From Bdellovibrionales bacterium (GTDB lineage Bacteria; Bdellovibrionota; Bdellovibrionia; Bdellovibrionales; Bdellovibrionaceae), in contig JAFEAQ010000022.1 in assembly GCA_018266295.1 (NCBI GenBank), forward strand, positions 1 through 64,000: 64,000 bases of DNA. The letters are read 5' to 3'. The notes below the pieces were generated by a model. That model ran no database searches. It was not told the origin of the DNA and was given only the letters and a program-made list of their open reading frames with translations. Positions 18,973 to 27,157 of this stretch are shown here, piece after piece. The position numbers were made by a program, and so were the translations under genes. How positions within the stretch are numbered: the stretch's first letter is position 1; every line of letters begins with the position of its first letter.

Positions 18973-19613
18973 AACGACGGCTGCTCTCAGAATTTCTAGG
19001 GACTGCGGGCCTTCTGATCGTCATCGTTGGGTCCGGCATTATGGGCGAAACTCTCTCGCAAGGAAATGCAGCTGTTGCAATTCTTGCGAACTCTCTTGCT
19101 ACGGGCGCGGGACTCTATGCACTTATTCAGATCTTCGGACCGATATCAGGTTCCCACTTTAACCCGGCAGTAAGTTTCGCAGAATTTTTATGGAAAAAGC
19201 TCAGTGGCCGTGAAACTTTGGCGTACATAGTTGCTCAGATTCTGGGGGCTATTACCGGCGTTTTGTTGACTCACTACATATTTGGCCTAGAGATCTTCCA
19301 AACTTCCCAACACGATCGAGGAGACTTAAGATTTTTTGTCTCAGAGGTCATTGCCACTTTCGGCTTGCTGATGGTGATTGCGCTCTCCGGAAAACGAAAC
19401 GTCGAAACCACTCCAACGGCGGTCGCTTTGTACATTACAGCTGCTTACTGGTGCACCTCTTCGACATCTTTTGCAAATCCCGCCGTGACCATTGCCAGAA
19501 GTATGACCAACACCTTTTCTGGGATCTTATGGACAGGTGCTCCAGGGTTCATCATCGCACAACTGGTAGGAGCTTGCCTCGCCTTACTCACGGTGCGCTT
19601 TTTAACGAAATAG
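18969..19613 (+). CDS. aqpS: Aquaporin-family channel, probable arsenite exit channel
   Basis: A 214-residue major intrinsic protein with six membrane helices and two half-helices carrying the NPA motifs (SHFNPAVSF and FANPAVTIARS). It is translationally coupled to arsC by a 4-bp overlap and divergent from arsR. In Sinorhizobium meliloti the aquaglyceroporin AqpS replaces an arsenite pump: arsenate enters, ArsC makes arsenite, and arsenite leaves down its gradient. No arsB or acr3 is present in this window, so the same logic is inferred. Channel selectivity cannot be read with certainty from the sequence. Confidence 0.88.
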   Translation: MKRRLLSEFLGTAGLLIVIVGSGIMGETLSQGNAAVAILANSLATGAGLYALIQIFGPISGSHFNPAVSFAEFLWKKLSGRETLAYIVAQILGAITGVLLTHYIFGLEIFQTSQHDRGDLRFFVSEVIATFGLLMVIALSGKRNVETTPTAVALYITAAYWCTSSTSFANPAVTIARSMTNTFSGILWTGAPGFIIAQLVGACLALLTVRFLTK

Positions 19614-19743
19614 GAATCCAAAAGAGGTCAAAGAACTCGGTATGAAAGAGCTTTACTCGCTCGTCGACACGAGCAACTTAACTTCGATGAAAATGCATCA
19701 GAACTTCGGTTATGTTGAAGTCTCGCCGAGGAATTTTATATAA
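19606..19743 (+). pseudogene. Remnant of a GNAT acetyltransferase C-terminus
   Basis: The frame after the stop at 19603 reads NPKEVKELGMKELYSLVD, TSNLTSMKMHQNFGYVEV, then a stop at 19741. The N..S...H..FGY.EV pattern is the acetyl-CoA-binding motif B end of GNAT enzymes. Without the ~100 residues normally before it, this looks like a truncated remnant fused to the end of the arsenic operon by deletion. GNAT proteins sometimes sit in arsenic clusters, but the fragment is too short to assign. Confidence 0.45.
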
Positions 19744-20002
19744 AGATGGCAACCCGGCCGGCAAGAGCCTCCAAGATCTAAAGAGAGACCTGCCATTTCC
19801 CATTATCTATACGCAGATAGATGGGATCGACATGCAAGTGATGATACCTTACGAAAAATCCATTACTCTTCGCTTGGTCAACTCAATGAATAAATCCGAG
19901 AGTACGACGTTGACGATAAAAAATTACACCCAAGATAAAGACTTCAGCGTGAGTGCCGACCTGTCAACGTCTTCTGGAATTTATAGAATTGTTTGTAAGT
20001 AG
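19712..20002 (+). CDS. Short open frame, unknown, doubtful
   Basis: A 96-codon frame in another phase overlaps the end of the GNAT remnant. It lacks a good ribosome binding site and a signal peptide. The latter half (TLTIKNYTQDKDFSVSADL, then GIYRIVCK) reads like the C-terminal strands of a small beta-rich exported protein, so it may be a decayed gene that has lost its N-terminus. I cannot assign it. Confidence 0.35.
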   Translation: MLKSRRGILYKDGNPAGKSLQDLKRDLPFPIIYTQIDGIDMQVMIPYEKSITLRLVNSMNKSESTTLTIKNYTQDKDFSVSADLSTSSGIYRIVCK

Positions 20003-20021
20003 ATAAAACCTATAGAGCGCC

Positions 20022-20900
20022 CTACTCAAGGCGCTCATGCCCGCGTTTGCGGACGTTGTGATCACAGGTACCGGTAAAGGCGTGATCGGCCGAGCGATCT
20101 TTCGGTGCCATCTCAAAGAATCTTCTGAGACCCGGAACATTATCGGCAATAAGTTTCTTCATCTGATTTGAGTTCGGATCATGGGTTGTGCCCATTTCAA
20201 AAAGCAAAGACCAGATCCCGTGCTTCCAGTATGCATAGTCCTCAAACGCGCCATCAGCCGCATAGAGAAGTTCTTTCGAATTCCCGATGTCGTAGTGGCT
20301 CTCAACCGTTGCGGCTTTGCTGAGGCCGATAAACGCGCTGTCGTCTTTGGTCTGAGTGTCATTGGTTGAAAAGCCGAAGGGATACAATACTGCCGGAGAA
20401 AACGTGTGCAAAGTCGCAGAAGCGATAATATTTTTCGTCGCGATAAAGTCTGCAAGCAATTTCGTGTCCTTCAAACGGTGCGGTGTCGTTTGAATGCAGG
20501 GACCGGGATAATCGCGATTTGGATCGACATAAGTGCGACCCACCGGCTCTTCCCGCTCATCCGTATTGTAGCCAGTGATATTTAAAACCGGAATCACGTA
20601 CACTGTGTGCCCTGGAATAGGATCTTTTGCGAAAGCCTCCGCAGTTCCCATCGCCACTGCGGTTGAGCCGTACTCATTCCCATGGTGAGTTGCCACAACA
20701 AGATCTGCCCTGTCGCCGGAGCCGATTTTAAGTCCGACGATCATTTTGCCTGAGTCCGACACCCCCAGATTGAACATCTGTGCATTTTGCGGATTCGCCT
20801 GAGCGATTTTTTGCAGATTGCTAACGACGGTGTCGTAGTTGTTAGTGGCTGCGTTTGCGGAAGGGAGGAGGAACAAGGATAATAAAGAATGTATGAGCAT
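20022..20900 (-). CDS. Secreted M14 zinc carboxypeptidase
   Basis: A 292-residue protein with a signal peptide ending PSANA. The zinc site is H73-G-N-E76 (ATHHGNEYG) with the third ligand His in ATLHTFSP. The substrate-binding NRDY (VDPNRDYPGP) and the catalytic Glu in LLFEMGTTHD are also present. M14 enzymes remove C-terminal residues from peptides or act on murein peptides. The export signal separates it from the cytoplasmic M14 protein at 24194. Confidence 0.9.
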   Translation of the reverse strand: MLIHSLLSLFLLPSANAATNNYDTVVSNLQKIAQANPQNAQMFNLGVSDSGKMIVGLKIGSGDRADLVVATHHGNEYGSTAVAMGTAEAFAKDPIPGHTVYVIPVLNITGYNTDEREEPVGRTYVDPNRDYPGPCIQTTPHRLKDTKLLADFIATKNIIASATLHTFSPAVLYPFGFSTNDTQTKDDSAFIGLSKAATVESHYDIGNSKELLYAADGAFEDYAYWKHGIWSLLFEMGTTHDPNSNQMKKLIADNVPGLRRFFEMAPKDRSADHAFTGTCDHNVRKRGHERLE

Positions 20901-21258
20901 TCCTTAAGGCTGGTCCCGTTTCCCCAGGCTGTCAAAAGAGGCCCCCACAAACTGGATGTAAGCCACGGGACAAGTCGACACCGCGACTGTTTATCCCACT
21001 GAAAATCATTTGGATGTGCAAGAATATGGAAGCACCCATTGCCCCTGTCGAACTCCCAGACACCCTGGTAAATTTTATTCTTTCTGTCTTTGCACCTACC
21101 AAGAATTTGAATTCAGCAACAAGCTAATGTACCTTCACCGCCATGTAATTTGAAGTTGGATCCGAATTCTTCAACGGTTTCTTTCCCGTTCGGATCTGTT
21201 AGAAACTCAAATTTCTGAAAGAGACCTCTATTTGGCATCATTATGCCCAGAGGTTTCT
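20901..21258. other. Intergenic stretch, no gene seen
   Basis: About 360 bp between the divergent M14 peptidase and the next secreted protein. A 33-codon ATG frame beginning near 21026 (MEAPIAPVELPD) has no supporting features. The promoters of both neighbours must lie here. Confidence 0.4.
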
Positions 21259-21792
21259 ATGTCCCAGTTCCATAATAACACTGCAAAATCTATTTCAACA
21301 GTTGCCGCTGCCTTGTTAGCGCTTGCCACGATCTTTGCACCAAAGGCATCGTTGGCCATTTCAATGCCTGGCGATGATTCAAAGCCCGTGCTCATTAAAA
21401 CCGGCACGTTCACACGCGACCAAATGCGCTTTGAGGCTACCATCGTCAGCACCGGTTTTATCTGCGAGCGCGGCTGGGATTTACCGTCGGACCAATCTGG
21501 CAATATCGTTTTTGATCCAGACCACTGCAAAAACACGGGCTACAGCTGCGCTGTAATTTTGCAAACTCCTTTTAATGACGGCACAAGTCGCCCGGTAGGA
21601 ATAGCTCGTCATGACTACAGCGCTGACGAAAACACCACGGACGCCGCTTGCCAAAAGAACATCGCCGATTTCTACAATTCGCTTGGTTCAGCGCCACTTC
21701 ACTACTCTATTTACCGCGTTGACGAAAACGTCCGATTCATCAGCATCCCTGGCGTTGGCGAAGCCAATTATTACTTCTACAGCGGCAAATAA
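21259..21792 (+). CDS. Secreted protein, unknown
   Basis: ATG at 21259 follows AGAGG and opens a signal peptide (ISTVAAALLALATIFAPKASLA). The 177-residue product has four cysteines in the mature chain (FICERGW, HCKNTGYSC, DAACQKN), probably two disulfides. No family was recognised. Confidence 0.68.
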   Translation: MSQFHNNTAKSISTVAAALLALATIFAPKASLAISMPGDDSKPVLIKTGTFTRDQMRFEATIVSTGFICERGWDLPSDQSGNIVFDPDHCKNTGYSCAVILQTPFNDGTSRPVGIARHDYSADENTTDAACQKNIADFYNSLGSAPLHYSIYRVDENVRFISIPGVGEANYYFYSGK

Positions 21793-21911
21793 GTCGCGTG
21801 CCTATGTAGTTCCACATCGCGAAGGGTTGGCTGCTCCGCCAGAGTTGCCAACCCGCTTGATTTGTTGAAAGCTTTTTCTAAAGACGATCAAGATTGCAAT
21901 CGGAGAGCGCG

Positions 21912-22280
21912 ATGGAAAACGAGACTACAACGAGCCATGAAAAGACAGCGCACGAAACAAAAGGCGTGACGGTACAACTTCTCAAATCAATGGATCTCGG
22001 CCTTGAAATTCCCGGCATGGAGGGACATGAACTACGCATGCGACTCGTAACGATGGAACCCGGAGCTATTTTTGGCCCAGCTCATGACCATAAAGAAAGA
22101 CCTGGCCTCGTTTATATTCTGCAAGGAACGATCACAGATTTTAGAAATGGTATCGCAACGGAATACGGTCCCGGTTTAGGTTGGCCCGAAGACCATAACA
22201 CTTTTCACTGGCTTGAAAACCGCGGCAGGGTGCCTGCGATCGAAGTCTCTGTCGACATCATAAAAAGACAGCTGAAGTAA
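21912..22280 (+). CDS. Small cupin-domain protein
   Basis: A 122-residue single-domain cupin; ATG at 21912 follows GGAGA and is preferred over the TTG at 21894. The metal-site motif 1 reads GAIFGPAHDHKERPGLVYILQG and motif 2 reads GPGLGWPEDHNTFHWLEN. His residues in HDH and the Glu in KERPG are candidate metal ligands. It lacks a signal peptide. Cupins of this size are either small enzymes or ligand-binding proteins. Its stop is 1 bp from the converging lipoprotein gene. Confidence 0.8.
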   Translation: MENETTTSHEKTAHETKGVTVQLLKSMDLGLEIPGMEGHELRMRLVTMEPGAIFGPAHDHKERPGLVYILQGTITDFRNGIATEYGPGLGWPEDHNTFHWLENRGRVPAIEVSVDIIKRQLK

Positions 22281-22281
22281 A

Positions 22282-22920
22282 CTACTTCATAAAAAAGTCA
22301 TAGCGATAGCCATAACCACCATGCCCATCGCACTTGTAAAGACCTCGGATCATCCGCATATCAACGACCGGCAGGTATTCCTGGCGAATGGGGATGCGCA
22401 TCTGGCCGTTCCAGTCACCGCTTTCAGCAAAGTACTTATCTGAGAGCTGAAATGGCATGCCAAAAAGTGTTTTTGAAACCAACCCCACCAAAGATTGCAG
22501 GCGTTTTCCCAAAGCCGCTTGATCTAAGTTTTCAAGCTTCACGTTGCAGTTCTGAGTGATCAGCGTAATTTGGTCGACGGTCTTTTGGTCTTTGTAAAAA
22601 ACCTGTACGTGAGACCAAATCCATTCTTTGCTTTGATCTGTCTGTGGCTTATCCGTCGGCAATTGCAAGTTAAACTCAGTCCCCGTTTTTGGAAACGGCT
22701 GCGTCTTTGCGCCCTCTATAGCAATCGTCTGAAGCTTTGCATAGATCTCTTCGGGAGTGTGGTCACCCGGCGCTTTAAAAAGGCCTGGCTTCATCGAGGC
22801 CTCCGTTGCCGCCGCGATCTCGCCGTCAGAACCACGTCCCGCTTCGGTTGCATTTTGAGGTTCTGTTCCTAACCCTGCACAACCGAGGATCAAAAAGCAA
22901 AGCGCCAGTAAATATCTCAC
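22282..22920 (-). CDS. Lipoprotein, unknown, coupled to lysA
   Basis: A 212-residue protein with lipobox LILGCAG. The ATG overlaps the stop of lysA (ATGA at 22917-22920), so it is translated from the lysA message. Paired cysteines occur in QNCNVKL and LYKCDGHG. No family was recognised; its link to lysine or diaminopimelate metabolism is positional only. Confidence 0.75.
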   Translation of the reverse strand: MRYLLALCFLILGCAGLGTEPQNATEAGRGSDGEIAAATEASMKPGLFKAPGDHTPEEIYAKLQTIAIEGAKTQPFPKTGTEFNLQLPTDKPQTDQSKEWIWSHVQVFYKDQKTVDQITLITQNCNVKLENLDQAALGKRLQSLVGLVSKTLFGMPFQLSDKYFAESGDWNGQMRIPIRQEYLPVVDMRMIRGLYKCDGHGGYGYRYDFFMK

Positions 22921-24116
22921 AGCACCACCTCGGCCGGTGGATCTTGCAAGTTGTAATCAGATCTCATGACAAAGCCATAAGCACCGACATCGGCAATCAC
23001 GACAAAGTCGCCCTCTTGAATTTCTGGCAATGTACGATCGGTGGCAAGGAAGTCGCCGGATTCACAGATGGGCCCTACGACATCGTATTTTTTTGCAACC
23101 CCCTGGCCTTCTTTCAAAGTCCAAACGCGGTGATGAGCTCCGTAGAGCGTCGGACGCATGAGGTGATGCATGCCTGTATCGACAATAATGAAATTCTTAA
23201 CTGAGGTTTGCTTTAAATACTGCACTTGCGTCACCAGCACCCCTGCGTGCGCCACAAGCCAACGGCCTGGTTCGGTTTGGATTTTGGCTTTCAGGCCCTT
23301 GAGCACATCAAAGACAATCGCCGAATAGTCGCTCAAAAGCTTTTCTTCAGCTTCAAGCTCCTGCTCTTCGTAATAGATTCCAAGACCGCCACCGATATCA
23401 AAGGTATCGACGGAAGGAAATTCTTTTTGTAGCTCCTCATAGACCGGGCGAAGCAATTGCAAAGCATCTCTGAATCCCGATAGATTGTGCATCTGTGAGC
23501 CCAAGTGCAAACTCACCCCACGGAAGTCGACGAAGTCGGTGTTCCCGTGCAAAATTTCTTTCAGCTGTGGCAGATCCGTCAGCGCCATGCCAAATTTATT
23601 ATTATGCAAACCGGTTGCGATATACGGATGGGTCTCAATGCTCACGTCAGGATTTAAGCGGAATACCACGCGGGCTTTTTTCTTCATCTCGCGGGCAATG
23701 GTGGCGATCCGGCGCAGCTCAGAAATACTTTCGACGTTGATTTGGCGGATGTCGATCTCAAGCGCTTGTCGGACCTCTTTGACAGTCTTTCCCACGCCAC
23801 TATAGATCATTTCACCGGCCTTAAACCCCGCCCCCATCGCGGTGCGGATTTCTCCGCCACTGACCACGTCAGCACCAATTCCCATTTTGTGAAGGCAGCG
23901 TAAAACCTGAGGATGAAAATTGGCTTTCATCGCGTAATAAACCTGCACACCCGGCAGAGCTTTTTGCAACAGGCTTACGCGCTCTTTCAGAATGTCGAGA
24001 TCATAGGCGTAAACAGGTTTTTCGTAGTTCTTCGTGAGGGATTCCAGCGATTTTTTTTGGGGGCCTAGCACCAATTTGTGATTCTCGTATTGCAAATACA
24101 ACTTCGCTTTTGACAT
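22917..24116 (-). CDS. lysA: Diaminopimelate decarboxylase
   Basis: A 399-residue fold-III PLP enzyme converting meso-diaminopimelate to L-lysine and CO2. The PLP lysine is K64 in YYAMKANFHP. VSLHLGSQM, FDIGGGLGI and EPGRWLVAHAG form the phosphate- and substrate-binding loops, and CESGDFLA carries the active-site Cys that acts from the partner subunit of the dimer. The length is normal for the family (about 400-420). It is divergent from the MpaA-like amidase and dapD, making a small diaminopimelate/lysine cluster. Confidence 0.95.
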   Translation of the reverse strand: MSKAKLYLQYENHKLVLGPQKKSLESLTKNYEKPVYAYDLDILKERVSLLQKALPGVQVYYAMKANFHPQVLRCLHKMGIGADVVSGGEIRTAMGAGFKAGEMIYSGVGKTVKEVRQALEIDIRQINVESISELRRIATIAREMKKKARVVFRLNPDVSIETHPYIATGLHNNKFGMALTDLPQLKEILHGNTDFVDFRGVSLHLGSQMHNLSGFRDALQLLRPVYEELQKEFPSVDTFDIGGGLGIYYEEQELEAEEKLLSDYSAIVFDVLKGLKAKIQTEPGRWLVAHAGVLVTQVQYLKQTSVKNFIIVDTGMHHLMRPTLYGAHHRVWTLKEGQGVAKKYDVVGPICESGDFLATDRTLPEIQEGDFVVIADVGAYGFVMRSDYNLQDPPAEVVL

Positions 24117-24140
24117 CTCTCACCCTCATGAGGTTCTATA

Positions 24141-24168
24141 AGGGCCTTGATTTTAGGCCCTGATTTTT
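24141..24168 (+). promoter_or_regulatory. Terminator-like hairpin in the mpaA-dapD leader
   Basis: AGGGCCT-TGATTTT-AGGCCCT, a perfect 7-bp stem followed by GATTTTT, lies 26 bp upstream of the amidase start in a 77-bp divergent intergenic region. Its position suggests attenuation or processing of the plus-strand leader rather than termination of a gene; the region is too short for a lysine riboswitch. Confidence 0.5.
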
Positions 24169-24193
24169 AAGCTTAACGGGAGGGTGACATCGT

Positions 24194-24850
24194 ATGCAAA
24201 CATCTGTTTTTGGATATAGCTCTTTGGGACTACCCATCATAGCTTATGAATTCCGCAATTCGGGTCCCGAAGTTTTAATCCTCGGAGGCGTTCACGGCGA
24301 TGAGGTCGAAGGCGTTTTGGCCGCTCAAGCTCTGCTCCACCGGTTTATGACCTCATTTCCCTATCATTTGAACCTGGTTTTGGTGCCGCAATTCAATATC
24401 GAGGGAGTTTTAAACAAAACCCGCGGCAATGCGCGCGGAGTCGACCTCAACCGCAACCTGTCCACCAAGGACTGGTCGCCTGAAGTAAAAACTCCAAGAT
24501 ACCATCCGGGGCCGGCCGCCGGCAGTGAGCCTGAAAATCAGGCTCTCATGAAATACATCAATGAGAAAAAACCAAAGTGGATTTTATCACTGCACTCTTG
24601 GCACCCTGTTTTGAACGTCAACGGCGATTGCCGGGCTGAGGCTGAAGTTTTGGCAAAACACACAGGTTACAAGATCGACGACGATATTGGCTACCCGACG
24701 CCGGGTTGCTTGGGCACCTATGCGGGACTTGAGCGCCAGTCGCCGACACTGACCTATGAAATTCAACGTGGTCAGGATCACGCCGAGATTTTAAAAATCC
24801 ACGTGCCTGCGATTTTAGAAGCTCTGAAAGAAACTGAGAAAAGGAAATAA
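24194..24850 (+). CDS. mpaA: MpaA-like M14 murein peptide amidase
   Basis: A 218-residue cytoplasmic M14 family protein with no signal peptide. The zinc ligands are H34 and E37 in GGVHGDEVEG and a later His in LSLHSWHP; RGVDLNRN binds the substrate carboxylate and the catalytic Glu lies in LTYEIQRG. MpaA cleaves the gamma-D-glutamyl-diaminopimelate bond in murein peptides taken up from the wall, freeing diaminopimelate. The placement just before dapD (4 bp gap) and divergent from lysA suggests salvage of diaminopimelate beside its synthesis. An alternative is another small peptide amidase. Confidence 0.85.
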   Translation: MQTSVFGYSSLGLPIIAYEFRNSGPEVLILGGVHGDEVEGVLAAQALLHRFMTSFPYHLNLVLVPQFNIEGVLNKTRGNARGVDLNRNLSTKDWSPEVKTPRYHPGPAAGSEPENQALMKYINEKKPKWILSLHSWHPVLNVNGDCRAEAEVLAKHTGYKIDDDIGYPTPGCLGTYAGLERQSPTLTYEIQRGQDHAEILKIHVPAILEALKETEKRK

Positions 24851-24854
24851 AAAA

Positions 24855-25682
24855 ATGTCACTAGCCATCTCCATCCAATCTATCTGGGACGAAGCTCAAG
24901 CTGGAGTAAAGATCGACGATCTTTCTGCTGAAAAGAAAAACGCGATCGAGCAAACCATCGCAGGTCTTGATAGCGGCACCTTGCGTGTGTGCGAAAAAGG
25001 AGCAAACGGCTGGATCACGAATGAGTGGATCAAAAAAGGGATTTTGCTTTATTTCCGTTTGATGAAAATGTCTTTAATGAAGGCCGGCGATTTTAATTAC
25101 TTTGATAAAATCCCCGTGAAGCACTGGACTGGCAACGAAGGCGTTCGCGCGGTTCCGCATGCAATTGCTCGCCGTGGTTGTTTTATTGAAAGCGGCGCGA
25201 TCTTGATGCCATCTTATGTAAACATCGGCGCCTTCGTGGGCTCTGGCACGATGGTGGACACATGGGCGACGGTTGGCAGCTGTGCGCAGATTGGTAAAAA
25301 CGTGCACTTGTCTGGCGGTGTCGGTATCGGCGGCGTGCTTGAGCCGATTCAGGCTTCTCCGGTCATCGTTGAGGATAATGCTTTCATTGGCAGCCGTTGT
25401 ATTGTCGTGGAAGGAGCTGTGATCGAAGAAGGTGCGGTTCTCGGTGCTGGTGTGACAATCACGGCTTCAACCAAGATCATCGACGTGACGGGCTCTCAAG
25501 AAAAAATCTATAACGGCCGCGTTCCGAAGAACTCGGTGGTGATTCCAGGGACTGTGATGAAGAAGTTCCCGGCGGGCGAATACGGCACTCCGTGTGCGCT
25601 CATCATCGGTCAACGCAAACCAAGTACGGACTTGAAGACGTCACTGACAGACGCACTTCGCGACTTCCAGGTTTCGGTTTAG
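24855..25682 (+). CDS. dapD: Tetrahydrodipicolinate N-succinyltransferase
   Basis: 275 residues, the normal length. The N-terminal helical part is followed by a left-handed beta-helix of hexapeptide repeats (GAILMPSYVNIGAFVGSGTM, WATVGSCAQIGKNVHLSGGV, VVEGAVIEEGAVLGAGVTI). The substrate motifs HAIARRGCFIE and LEPIQASPVIVED are intact. It transfers succinyl from succinyl-CoA to tetrahydrodipicolinate in diaminopimelate synthesis. The start follows AAAGGAAA and it is in an operon with the upstream amidase. Confidence 0.96.
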   Translation: MSLAISIQSIWDEAQAGVKIDDLSAEKKNAIEQTIAGLDSGTLRVCEKGANGWITNEWIKKGILLYFRLMKMSLMKAGDFNYFDKIPVKHWTGNEGVRAVPHAIARRGCFIESGAILMPSYVNIGAFVGSGTMVDTWATVGSCAQIGKNVHLSGGVGIGGVLEPIQASPVIVEDNAFIGSRCIVVEGAVIEEGAVLGAGVTITASTKIIDVTGSQEKIYNGRVPKNSVVIPGTVMKKFPAGEYGTPCALIIGQRKPSTDLKTSLTDALRDFQVSV

Positions 25683-25691
25683 GAACTCACT

Positions 25692-26111
25692 GTGCACACC
25701 ATGCATGGCAGTTGCTACTGCGGAAACATCACCTTCACTGCGGGGCTCACGGCCCCGGCGGAGTCTTTCGAGCCCCGCGCCTGTGACTGTGATTTCTGCA
25801 CCAAGCACGGCGCTGCCTGGGTGACCGACGCCCAAGGCACGCTCGAGATTTCTGTTCGTGACGGAAGCACGCTCGGAAAATTCCGCCAAGGAAGTGAATC
25901 CGCGGATTTTCTTTCTTGCACGAAATGCTCTGTTCTTTGCGCTGTCGTTTACAATGAAAACGGCGTGAATTACGGTGCGATCAATAGTCGTGCCGTGAAC
26001 CAAGTATCGTTTCCACCGGCAAAAACCGTTTCACCTAAAAAACTTCCAAACCTAGAAAAAATCGCCCGTTGGAAAGAGATCTGGTTTAAAAACGTTCGTA
26101 TTACTTTTTAG
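25692..26111 (+). CDS. GFA/CENP-V family zinc protein
   Basis: A 139-residue protein of the glutathione-dependent formaldehyde-activating fold. The zinc cysteines appear as GSCYCGNITF, CDCDFCTKHGAAWV and LSCTKCSVLCAV. The family name comes from an S-hydroxymethylglutathione synthase, but most members have no shown reaction. It begins 9 bp after dapD and may be read through from that operon. Confidence 0.85.
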   Translation: MHTMHGSCYCGNITFTAGLTAPAESFEPRACDCDFCTKHGAAWVTDAQGTLEISVRDGSTLGKFRQGSESADFLSCTKCSVLCAVVYNENGVNYGAINSRAVNQVSFPPAKTVSPKKLPNLEKIARWKEIWFKNVRITF

Positions 26112-26289
26112 CATGCTTACTTCAAAAACTGTTCGGATATGTTCGGCTGAGGGATCTTCATTGAGAATCTCATCGCCTCGTTCTCATCGTGAGAACAAAA
26201 TATATCCCCGTTTTATAAACTAGCCTTGTTGAGTTTTTCCACCAACCGATAAAATCAAGAGTAATGGACGAAACCATCAAGGAGAAAAT

Positions 26290-26718
26290 ATGAAACCTAT
26301 CGTAATACTTGGCGCCCTACTAATGTGTGTTTCCGCATTCGCTTCGACACTGAATAAAAGCCGCCTTCCCGCCAATGTCAACTCAGTCGCCATTCAGTGC
26401 TCGACGCCCAAAGGCTTCGCGGGACTTTCCGCCAACGTTTCCGGAAGTTTGAAATTGTCACCGATGCCAAATGGTGCCGCAAAAGCAACTGGCAAGTTAA
26501 AGATCTCCCTTATGAACCCACGCAACCCCTGGAGTGAAGAAAAAATGGTGTTGGGTCAGTACGACGACCTCACAAGTGTCGGCAGTGACCGCTACTTCCA
26601 CGGCGGCGCGACTGTCAAGGATGCCAACGACATCATGGAGATTTTCGTAAACTTCACCCGCGGCGGCTTAAGCTTTGTCGAGTATGACGGTACGAACTAC
26701 AAAATGGATTGCAAATAA
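26290..26718 (+). CDS. Small secreted protein, unknown
   Basis: 142 residues with signal peptide MKPIVILGALLMCVSAFA behind an AAGGAG site. The mature chain has two cysteines (AIQCSTP and the C-terminal MDCK) likely joined, and a beta-strand-rich composition. No family was recognised. Confidence 0.7.
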   Translation: MKPIVILGALLMCVSAFASTLNKSRLPANVNSVAIQCSTPKGFAGLSANVSGSLKLSPMPNGAAKATGKLKISLMNPRNPWSEEKMVLGQYDDLTSVGSDRYFHGGATVKDANDIMEIFVNFTRGGLSFVEYDGTNYKMDCK

Positions 26719-26806
26719 ATATAAAGATCTCTTTTCATCGTTCCCACGCAAGGGATAGATACATTATAGTTTGACCACCTCAGGGCTGACCCGCCAAAAT
26801 AACAGA

Positions 26807-27157
26807 ATGAAATTTATTTTGGCCCTGGCCCACTTTCTTTTTTCGACATCCATTTTCGCCGCCGCAAAAGGTGACGACTTCAAAGAGAAATACCTCTTTA
26901 CTCACCTGCCGAAAGCAAAAGCTCATCCATCAAAGGATGAGGTCTCGAAGTGTTTCAAATTCAATAAGCCCTCGAAAGAGGTTCTACAAAGCTATCAGTC
27001 CTGCCGTAAAGATCCAAAGCTTCCGGCTCCGCTAGATGAAGCCATGGGCACGTGCGTGCGTAAAGATGGCGCCAATGCGTATTTCTTTGAAGACATGCAA
27101 GAGTGCAATGCAGCTCGTGATGAGCTGGTTGAAGCACTTGCCGACAAAGAAAACTAG
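26807..27157 (+). CDS. Small secreted protein, unknown
   Basis: From ATG at 26807 the product has 116 residues and a signal peptide (FILALAHFLFSTSIFAAA). Four cysteines (SKCFKF, SCRKD, GTCVRK, QECNAA) are spaced for two disulfides in a helical domain. The stop overlaps the converging permease gene by 4 bp. No family was recognised. Confidence 0.68.
   Translation: MKFILALAHFLFSTSIFAAAKGDDFKEKYLFTHLPKAKAHPSKDEVSKCFKFNKPSKEVLQSYQSCRKDPKLPAPLDEAMGTCVRKDGANAYFFEDMQECNAARDELVEALADKEN

Noticed and set aside
21025-21127. 33-codon plus-strand frame (MEAPIAPVELPD)
   Set aside because: No ribosome binding site, signal or family resemblance; consistent with chance.
24117-24193. Lysine riboswitch upstream of lysA or dapD
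   Set aside because: The divergent gap of 77 bp is far too short for the ~170-base lysine aptamer; only one simple hairpin is seen.
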